Shown one piece after another: positions 48,201-64,000 of a DNA stretch of 64,000 nucleotides. The translations under genes were made by a program, and so were the position numbers. Origin of the DNA: Sipunculus nudus (taxonomy: Eukaryota > Annelida > Sipuncula > Golfingiida > Sipunculidae); contig CM049308.1 of the NCBI GenBank assembly GCA_026874595.1, forward strand, positions 74,496,624-74,560,623, read 5' to 3'. The notes beneath the pieces are model-generated. The model did no database searches. It saw nothing but the letters and a program-made list of their open reading frames with translations, and had not been told where the DNA came from. How positions within the stretch are numbered: the first letter of the stretch is position 1; each line of letters opens with the position of its first letter.

Positions 48201-49473
48201 CAAGTAAACGATTTTCCCTATCTAAATCAACTACAAACATTTAATATTTGCACTCGGAAACTCCAGCATGAAAAAGTAAATATTCGACCGACCACGTATC
48301 TAATAGAATGCTCAAATGAAAACTGTATCTTTTTAATTCCAGTTATGATTCACCATGATCTAAATATAATACCGCAGACATTGCATTAAAAAAAGTGTTA
48401 TAAGAAAATTCTGTGCTCATTTGCATCGTCATATAAAGTCTTTCTGTTAAATCTGCATATTTTTATAATACCTGGCATTGTATGATACATAAGAACTAAC
48501 ACCCACTGTTAATATACAGAAAAAAATATAAAATCAGAATAAACATATGCAAGGTGTTCCTACAAACATAATCATCTTACATAACTCATTTATCATCATT
48601 TAATGGAATCTTTTGTAAGGAAAGATTGTATGAATTAACTTCTTGATCATTGATGAATACCATTTGAAACTGGCTATGACCTGTTTTATTGTGTCATAAC
48701 ATAATACATTTTAACATTATAGGAAAATAATATAATATATAAATATATAATAATGCGAAATATATTTATGGTACAACCCTTGAGTCTTCTCACAGTTGTG
48801 TGTTTCTGTGCTATAAGCCATTCTGTGAATAATTTTAAATTTCATCTGTACTGTACATTTATAATATAATCAAAAGCTGCTAGATAGTGCTTCATATATA
48901 AGGTTATATATTAGTAATTTGGTTATGCAAAAATCCTGGTTTATATATATTTGATTAAAGCTATTCCATACTTGATTAGATAGAGTAGTTAATATTGTCA
49001 GTATTAAGTTGAATACTAGTTACCCATTAAAATATCAGATCCACTTTGTGGACTTAACATAAATATAGACATGGCTTTAATTATTCTTTGGTTTCTTCAG
49101 GGAAACACAAAAAGCAGTAAATATTTTTCACATGTGGAACTACCTGTGAACATATAGCCATTGCCTTTGTGCAATGGCTGATTTTTAATAATTTTTTTCT
49201 TGTGTCAAAATAGACTGGTTCCAATGTCAACATAAAAGACAGGGAAACAGCTGTAAGAGAGGACAGACAACCAGTATGGTGTCAAAATGGTTTGAACCTA
49301 TCTCCAGAATAGGTTTTAAAAGGAATAGGTTTAACCAGTAAAGAACTCTTTAACTGTCATGTGAATGCAAAAAACAATGTTTACAATCTGCTGTGTGAAG
49401 GGATTTCTTGGTAGTTGTACAGAGTGATTTGTGATTTAGTACAATCATCAAAAGCTGGAAATTATTTTATATT

Positions 49474-49479
<6 letters not shown>

Positions 49480-49553
<74 letters not shown>
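49480..49553. repeat. (TA)n microsatellite
   Basis: About 74 bases of uninterrupted TA repeat. Confidence 0.95.
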
Positions 49554-49556
<3 letters not shown>

Positions 49557-50391
49557 TTTATACACCCAAAAAGGTACAGACTGCTTTACATGATTAGACC
49601 CCAAAAAATCACTGTTAAGCCTTAGTTATTTAAATACTGTAAATACAGTAATTATTATGCATCAGTCAATCACAAATGTTTATAATACCACTATGCAGAG
49701 ACACACTACCCTTGAATGCCTTAAACCTCATTCCAACAAGATTTCATTTAATAGTCTGTTAGTAGTGCTATCAGCATATTTTATTGTCAGTACAGCTACT
49801 GATATGAGAAAATTAGCATAAAACTGTACAAAGCTTTAGGACTGTAGCAGTCTAGGTGTAAAAATCAAGTGTTTATCCTTGCTGTTTATTAAAGAAGGAT
49901 ATATGTTGCCAAGCTGAATAAACATTTTATTTTTAATATATATACTGATGTAAAGAAATGTTACTCTTCCACAGAAATCTGACATGTTACTCTATACAGA
50001 AGCAACAGACATGTACAAAAAGTATGTACCAGTCATCTGCTCTGTTCAGGTCTGATGATTCTGCAATCTGTTTTTTTTTTTTATCAAAGAAATCCGATAC
50101 TTGATAAAGGCTTCAAGAGGAGGCTCATCATGAAGGCAACACCAAAAATTTAAATTGTTTTACAGATTCTGTGAACAAAATATGGTACTTGCAAGCATAT
50201 ACATTTTTTTTTATACAAAAAGCACCTGCTGATAGAAATAACTTAATCACAAATGCAAAACCACAACAACAAAAGCTCTTGTTTGCGAGTCTATATGCTC
50301 TGCCTTGCTTCATGTACATATACAAGTATTTCATAAAATAAAAAAAGTGCTCAATTTAATGGTAAAGCAGGCTTCATATACAATAAAGGGT

Positions 50392-50393
<2 letters not shown>

Positions 50394-50434
<41 letters not shown>
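50394..50434. repeat. (TA)n microsatellite
   Basis: About 40 bases of TA repeat. Confidence 0.95.
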
Positions 50435-50437
<3 letters not shown>

Positions 50438-51004
50438 TGTATACATACATATACCGCCCTTTACTCTATACTTCGTGTTTGTGCTCTTGTGTTAAACACA
50501 GTCAAATTCTGTGAAATCAAAGTGACAAGGAGCAGATAATAACCCATAAAAAGTTAGGTTAAAATCATCCTTTAACATCTGCCATATGTGATAAACACAA
50601 AACATGAACACTTTATCATATATTCCTGCAAAAACAGAGGCAACACTTTAACCTGGCTCACGAGAGTGGATTTCTAAATATTCTTACCAGAGCAACATTC
50701 AATATGACGTCTGTGAATAAACAGTTCCCAAAGATTTGAAGAAACTATACCTGCATGACAAACATATTTTCGTAGTATCTGGTCATATTAGCAGACATGA
50801 ATGCTGTTGGCAGAAAATCTATTAAAGTTTGTAATGATACAATGGAAAATGAATGAAATGTAATGTTTAAAGAGAGTCAGAATTTGAACAAAAATATAAA
50901 TTTGACCTGAGCTGTAAAGAGTTAACAACTGTTAGACCTTTCATATTTTTACTTAATAATGAAATCCTTATCAGCGCAAGAGTGTTTTTTTTTAAATGTA
51001 AATA

Positions 51005-51236
51005 TACATGTAGATGAACCATTGAACTTAGTCATATATTCATGTAGATGAACCAATGAACTTAGTCATAAACATGTAGATGAACCAGTGAACTTAGTCA
51101 TAAACATGTAGATGAACCAGTGAACTTAGTCATAAACATGTAGATGTACCAGTGAACTTAAGTCATAAACATGTAGATGAACCAGTGAACTTAGTCATAT
51201 ACACTTAGATGAACCAGTGAACTTAGTCATAAAACC
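51005..51236. repeat. Minisatellite, about 33-base unit, seven copies
   Basis: Unit: CATGTAGATGAACCAGTGAA followed by CTTAGTCATAAA. Inner copies are nearly identical; outer copies are diverged. Confidence 0.9.
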
Positions 51237-51499
51237 TTCAGGATCCATGTTTTATTGTTCAACAAATAGCGGACTGTGCTACACATATATTTGTAGCATT
51301 TGCAACACTCTCTAATAGGAAATAAACTTGTACCATTCTTATTGTTCACAGAAAGAAAAACATCTATAATTTTACCTTGTAACTTTCCTTCTTTTAAGAT
51401 TATAAACCAAATAGAAATATAAACTTATCTAATTCTTCCTGCTCAATGAGAAATTAACTTTTGCTGGTGTTTTTCACAAATTTTAAAGGAAAAACATGG

Positions 51500-51597
51500 C
51501 CCCCCAACTTTCCTTGAGCCATATGCTTTTTTCAGGATTTTTGCCTCTTGGTGTAAATGGTCAACACTTCTCTTCCAAAATCCTGGATCCACCCCTG
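51500..51597. mobile_element. Short TIR element, partial copy 4
   Basis: Ends AAAATCCTGGATCCACCCCT followed by G, the exact inverse of the family terminus at 3619. Only this end is clear; a C-rich stretch near 51500 may be the remnant of the body. Confidence 0.45.
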
Positions 51598-53576
51598 TCA
51601 CTTTTAAAAAAACATGAAACAGATTTCATTAAATAACTCAGTTAAACTTTTAAAGTACAGCACACAGACCTTATACTGTCTTCTCTCCTTGAAATATACC
51701 AATACAAACTAAACAGGTGTGATATAAGAAATATTTAAGCGAGCCTGGAATGTATAGAACCTATAAAAAAATCCTGTTTTCTGTATCAGAGTTGTATCAT
51801 TAAGATCCTTAATGTTACTTTTAAAAAATCTTAACCTGAATTTAAACATCTTTATATAAAACAAAATAAACATATATTTATGACATGATGCACTGGTGTC
51901 AATATATCTGTCTTTACATGTCATATATAAGAACACAACAATAAAGGCACATGTGGGACCAGTGGTGAACAGTTAAATCTGGACCCTGAAATACACTCCC
52001 ACTATGGAAGCACTGGACATTCTGTTCAGCACTAATACTGTTTGACAACCGTTATCTTTAAAACTAGGGAAACCTTCAAACGGTCATACACTAATTGTTT
52101 ACAAATTTCCTAGGTATGTTTTGTCATATTCCTTGGAAAACACAAAGAGGAACCCTTGTTTTTTTAAATGGTGAAATATGCAATTTGAACATACATAAAT
52201 TATTTGTGAATTTCCCCCCCAAGGACTTTTATTTTTTAAATTTACACAGACATGAAATTCAAATGGTCAGCTACAAAGTCCTATGCACCATCTACTACTC
52301 AATGTAATATCAATTTAATTATTGCTCTTGCCAATAATGCCAATATCTGAAGTATATACGGGTAGCAATCATTAATTTTACCATGGCTCGCTAGGACTCA
52401 TAGAATTTCCTGCATTATACTGCAAGTAAAGAACTTTTGGTATTCAGGAATAGTATGCTCTGGTCGGGTTGATTCATGAAGATCAAAAGCAGCAAAGCTG
52501 TTTTACATCTGCAGCTTTCCATAATGGATGGCCACTCATTTTGAGTGATATTTTTTTTATTATATATATTCTTAATCAATATACAGGTGTACTTCAGTAT
52601 TAAACAGAGAACAAAAGCGAGAGTCATTGCAATAATTGATGGCCCTGGCATGATCCAACACAATTATCAATGGCTCAGGGAAAATGGATACAATCTTTGT
52701 TAACTGGACATAAACTGGTACAGAAAACTGACAAGTTTTTTCATTTATTTTTAACCTTTTTCACAAGAAAGCTATGCCACAGGGATTGAGAGAGTCAACA
52801 TGTTTAATTTTTAAAGGCAAATTCTTTGCAGTTAAATAAAAGTAGCTTTTAAGTTTGCCTCATCAATGCAACACTCTTTCTATTAATGCTAACCTGTGAA
52901 GAGTTTAAAATGAACCTTTTTAACTTGTCATAAAAATTGTATTCAACACATAATTCCCAGTTGATAATCAAAATTATACCTTGTTACAAATTTATTGATA
53001 ATCAATTGCTGAACTCTAAAGGAAAATCTGAATCATAATGTTTAATGAACAATAACTTTGATCCAAATTATGGGAAACATATACACTGATTTCAATTTCA
53101 AATAGAGAACAAACAGAACAAAATTAATGACCTACAAAATACAGACCTAAAGTCACATGAAAAATCCAGTGGGATTTGGAATTGACAATAAGCACACATT
53201 TTCTCAGAAATTCTCTATAACAGACGCTCCATGACTCAGCAAAAAAGTGACTAGTCTTTGATTTTGTGACCTTGACCTTCAGATACTCAGTGGACCAGAG
53301 AAAACCTATTGTAATATATCTAGTTTTGGCCTTGATTAAAACAAATAGCAACACAAAAGCATGGAGCATCTGCATGATCTAGGTTACAGAAATAAACAAA
53401 ATAAAACAATGGCTGACAGCATCAAGGACTCAAAAAGACGAAACATACAGACAGAAATGACAGAAAACAAAATTGATCCTATAAGAGTACCATGAATGGT
53501 TTATATTACAAAAATAAGATGATTATACGCTGGCTTATATCTGAGGTTAACATGTTGTGTTGGTTTAACTTGTGTG

Positions 53577-53578
<2 letters not shown>

Positions 53579-53620
<42 letters not shown>
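53579..53620. repeat. (TA)n microsatellite
   Basis: About 40 bases of TA repeat, followed by TTTA repeats, about 1 kb downstream of the GALNT2 stop. Confidence 0.95.
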
Positions 53621-53621
<1 letters not shown>

Positions 53622-54009
53622 TTACTTATTTATATACTCATATATAATTGAGGACAAAGACCCTCTCAATAAATCTAAAGCTTAAGCTTTCCATTAATGC
53701 ATTTGAATACATTAAAATACACAAACATTGATCATGAACATGCATATCTACAGTAAAGTTTGATTATGTTTTTATATTCAACACTATGAACAAGTCAATG
53801 AACAACTTGGATACACAACTCAACTATATTTTAACATATGATTAAACTCTTAATCAGAACTATTTACAGTACTTGTCAATGCCAGTATGTAGTCTAGTGT
53901 AAGTCCCGAACAACTTTAATAGACATGAAATGTGAAACAACTACTTTCACTCAAAGACATGAAGTATTCCCATATTTCCAAACACATCCTTCCTATTAAA
54001 TGAATCAGA

Positions 54010-54290
54010 AAGATAATGACATGAATCAGTTAATATGATGTCATTCATTCAATTTATAGGATGATTCATTCAAATAATGACATGAATCATTCATTTATGG
54101 CATATATCATTCAATTTTTTTATATCATTCGATTTATGAAAAAAATCACTCAATTTATGATTTAAATCATCCAACCTTATGACATAAGTCATTCAATTTA
54201 TGACATAAATCATACAGTTTATGACATTAAGCATTCATTTAATGACATAAATCATTCAATTTATGACATAAATTACCAAAACCCATTACA
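54010..54290. repeat. Minisatellite, about 20-base unit
   Basis: Unit close to AATTTATGACATAAATCATT, roughly a dozen degenerate copies, just downstream of the GALNT2 stop codon and probably inside the 3' UTR. Confidence 0.8.
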
Positions 54291-54650
54291 TAAACCTTTC
54301 AAGTTCATTCCCTGTATGAAAATCTAAAGTGCTGATGTCCTGTCATGTGTAAACGCTCATTAACAGTATCATCAGTCTAAAATTTTCCCACAGACATCCT
54401 TCCCCACCCTACCCCTGAGCAATACCCCGTATGAATATACACTCTAACACTGTGTATGTACAGTTGGGGAGGTTGAGACAAATCAACTACCATGCAGAAA
54501 AAGACTAGACAATTATCATCTAAGTCCTGGTCAACACATGAATAAACATGACTTTTCATATAAATATCACCATTGGTCAGCTATATGCACTAGCAGCCAA
54601 TCAGGATGTGTCTCTCATACTCAAGCAGTAAAAGCATGATTAACCAATCA

Positions 54651-61420
<6,770 letters not shown>

Positions 61421-61632
61421 CTGTATAAAAGTGCAATATTTATACATTATTTTATCCCTTGCTGATATTGCAGATGTAAGCACGTTTTTTTTTCTACCAA
61501 CATGATATTAAGATAGAGGAGTAAATACCATGATGAATACTTGTAACATAGAATAACAACATAAACAATATAAGGATAGAAAACAAATATGCATAGTAAT
61601 GAAGTGATAAATTAATAATAATAATAACAACA

Positions 61633-62036
61633 AGGCCTACAGGCCTAAAGCAAACCTGTGCAAAGTTTGGGAGTATGAATGTTTATTTTTAAATTTAATA
61701 TTGATCCTCTCATGTCCTGCATATCTACCTTAGTCATTATGATTTCAGCCAAACTGACATTTCTGACCTGCACTTTCGGACTAGGACATTTAAAACTAGG
61801 ATGTATCAGTCAAGATATGTTGGATATGATCTTTTTGCCTGGTAGGGATATTGGGACAGACAAGGCCTACAGGCCTAATGCGAACCTGTGCAAAGTTTGG
61901 GAGTATGAATGGAGGTTTATTTTTAAAATTTAATATTGATCCTCTTATGTCCAGCATATCTACCTTAGTCATTATGATTTCAGAAAAATGAACGTTTCGG
62001 ACCTGCAAGTTTCAGACTAGGACATTTTAAAACTAG
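61633..62036. repeat. Direct duplication of about 230 bases
   Basis: CAAGGCCTACAGGCCTAA followed by AACCTGTGCAAAGTTTGGGA and CATATCTACCTTAGTCATTA occurs at about 61633-61800 and again at 61861-62036. In the GALNT2 intron upstream of exon A. Confidence 0.75.
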
Positions 62037-62049
62037 AATATGGGTAGTC

Positions 62050-63340
62050 GACAAGCGACTATGTGTAGCCGCAGAAGAGTCGGACAGGTGAAGTGAGGCA
62101 TGGATTAAGTGGCAAGGGGAATAGAGTGAGGTGTGTTGCATATTAGCATGGATGTCTGCAGCATGAACGTGAATAAAGGTGCTGCCACCTGTCATAAAAT
62201 CAAGAAAATTGTCCAGGATGTATAAACCTGCAAAATTTCAGGTGGATAAGTCAAACCACTGCTGAGATATGAGCGATTTTTTCCCAAGGCAGATGAACAG
62301 ATGGACACTGTGCATAAGTGGTTGCAGGTGGCGCCACCAGTTTAGCCTATGATGAAGAGCTATGTGAGATCTAAACACATGCAAAATTTTTGCCCAATCG
62401 GTCAGACGGTTCTCGAGATATGAGCTTGGATGTCTGCAGAGTAAATGCGAATGTAAGTGGTGCCACCTGTCATAAAATTGAGAAAGCTGTCCAGGATGTA
62501 TAAACCTGCAAAATTTCAGGTGGAAAAGTCAAACCACTGCTGAGATATAAGTGATTTTATCCCAAGGCAGATGAACAGATGGACGCAGTGCATAAGTGGT
62601 TGCAGGTGGCGCCACCAGTTTTGCCTATGATGAAGAGCTATGTGAGATCGATAAACATGCAAAATTTTGGCCCAATCCGTCAAACGGTTCCCGAGATATG
62701 AGCTTGGATGTCTGCAGAGTAAACCTGAATGTAGGTGAAGCCACCTGTCATAAAATCAAGAGAGCTGTCCAGGATGTATAAACCTGCAAAATTTAAGGTG
62801 GATAAGTCAAACAACTGCTGAGATATGAGTGATTTTATCCAAGGTAGATGAACAATTGGACGCTGTGCATAAATGGTTGCAGGTGGCGCCACCAGTTTTG
62901 CCTATGATGAAGAGCTATGTGAGATCTATACACTGCAAAATTTTAGCCCAATCGGTCAAACAGTTCCTGAGATATGAGCTTGGATGTCTGCGTAGTAAAC
63001 CTGAATGTAGGTGGTGCCACCTGTCATAATATCGAGAAAGCTGTCCAGGATGTATAAACCTGCAACAATTTCAGGTGGAAAAGTCAAACGACTGCTGAGA
63101 TATAAGTGATATTATCCCAAGGCAGATGAACAGATGGATGCTGTGCAAAATTGTTGCAGGTGGTGCCACCATTTTTAGTGTATGTTATAAAGCTATCCAA
63201 GGGTTACATTTGTGCAAAACTTTTAGCCTGAATGGTCAAACGATTCCTAAGATATGTGGGATAATGTGTGGAAACAGACGCACAAATGGACGCTGGGCAG
63301 TGAGGAAAGGTCAGAGGTCAACCAAAATTGAGAGCGTTTG
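62050..63340. repeat. Tandem array of about 277-base units with GGTGGCGCCACC
   Basis: Exact palindromes at 62327, 62605 and 62882 and a variant at 63159 mark the period. Each unit also has AGCTATGTGAGATC, GAGATATGAGCTTGGATGTC and GTCCAGGATGTATAAACCTG. No GALNT2 exon is hidden in it. Confidence 0.85.
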
Positions 63341-64000
63341 AACTGAGTAACCTCTTGACTTGGCTGCTGAAACTCAGCATGTTGTCAAATCTGTTTTCAA
63401 ACACAGAAAGCCTTTTTCAATTGGATACAATGGTTTTTTAAAGCTGTATTTATCCAATCTATTCTTATAAAACTGGCAGAACCCTACCATTGAATAATTC
63501 TTGTAAAGTTTAAACCAATCGGCTTAACAGTTTCATCATAAATCAGTGTATAAGCTAGAAGAGTTTAAAATTACATTTTTGCTTGTAAAAAACACATCAA
63601 TGTAGGTGGCGCCACCAATACCTCAATTTCAGATATGACATATGTGACAAACATTGGTATAAAATTTGGTGATTATAGTTCTAGCCGTTTCTGAGATTTT
63701 AATTTTAGTGTGCTTTTTTGGACAGATGACTAAGTTCAACCACCTGTTACTCAGCCAAAAATCTCCAGACTGGAACCATTCAAACAAACTTGAGAGAGAT
63801 TGTTCCAGGGATCATTTCTGTGAAATATTGGACAATTTGGCTGGACAGTTTCGGAGAAGAAGATTTTTAAAGCTTTTTTAGCTTTTTCCTCATAAAATCT
63901 AAGAAAATGCAGTTAAAAAAAATAAACAAAATCCGATAGAGTTTTTTAGATGACTGATTATTTGCAAAAAATTTGGTGATGCTAGCTCCTGCCGTTTTTG
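63341..64000. repeat. Further GGTGGCGCCACC repeat, cut by the window edge
   Basis: A different sequence context from the preceding array, with the exact palindrome at 63605-63616, then repeated wording of the type TTTCGGAGAAGAAGATTTTT. Runs out of the window. No coding exon recognised. Confidence 0.5.

Larger units (their letters stand above)
48200..54650 (-). other. GALNT2 3' flank, probably including a long 3' UTR
   Basis: No coding exon seen. The sequence is AT-rich and contains several minus-strand AATAAA signals (for example near 52745, 51250 and 48675), so the true transcript end cannot be chosen by reading. It holds three (TA)n tracts, two minisatellites (51005-51236, 54010-54290) and the end of one TIR element (to 51597). 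Confidence 0.35.

Overview
The window is animal nuclear DNA: AT-rich, intron-rich, full of long (TA)n tracts, homopolymer G/C runs and dispersed repeats. Orthologue-level matches to two metazoan extracellular/secretory genes, together with repeats ending in GGACGGACGGAC-type runs and GGTGGCGCCACC palindromes, suggest a lophotrochozoan, most likely a mollusc. The species cannot be fixed by reading alone.

Two real protein-coding genes are visible and they converge. On the + strand, 13 exons between 13270 and 43541 join in perfect phase into a secreted 584-residue SMOC-like (SPARC-related modular calcium-binding) protein. Its order is signal peptide, Kazal, thyroglobulin type-1, EC (EF-hand pair), thyroglobulin type-1, EC (EF-hand pair), basic tail. 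Vertebrate SMOC1/2 carry one EC domain, so the whole TY-EC module appears duplicated here. On the - strand, six exons between 61420 and 54651 give the last 269 residues of polypeptide N-acetylgalactosaminyltransferase 2 (GALNT2): the end of the catalytic domain and the complete ricin-type lectin domain. The 5' exons lie beyond the right edge.

Layout: 1-12600 has no recognisable gene. It holds microsatellites, a MITE with a perfect internal hairpin, the decayed 3' end of a non-LTR retrotransposon, a tRNA-derived SINE and an ATCGAT-rich element. 12600-13365 is the GC-richer promoter and first exon of SMOC. The 14.7 kb first intron contains an antisense tRNA-Ser(CGA) gene, several GC-richer islands and copies of a short TIR element. 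28088-43541 holds the other SMOC exons. 43542-54650 is the intergenic/3'-UTR zone between the convergent genes, with CTCF-like motifs, minisatellites and dispersed repeats. 54651-64000 holds GALNT2, whose introns are swollen by repeat arrays, including about seven tandem copies of the end of one of its own exons.

SMOC-family proteins act outside the cell on BMP signalling and heparan sulphate proteoglycans; GALNT2 acts in the Golgi to start mucin-type O-glycosylation. Nothing in the sequence shows that the two genes work in one pathway; their adjacency is only positional.
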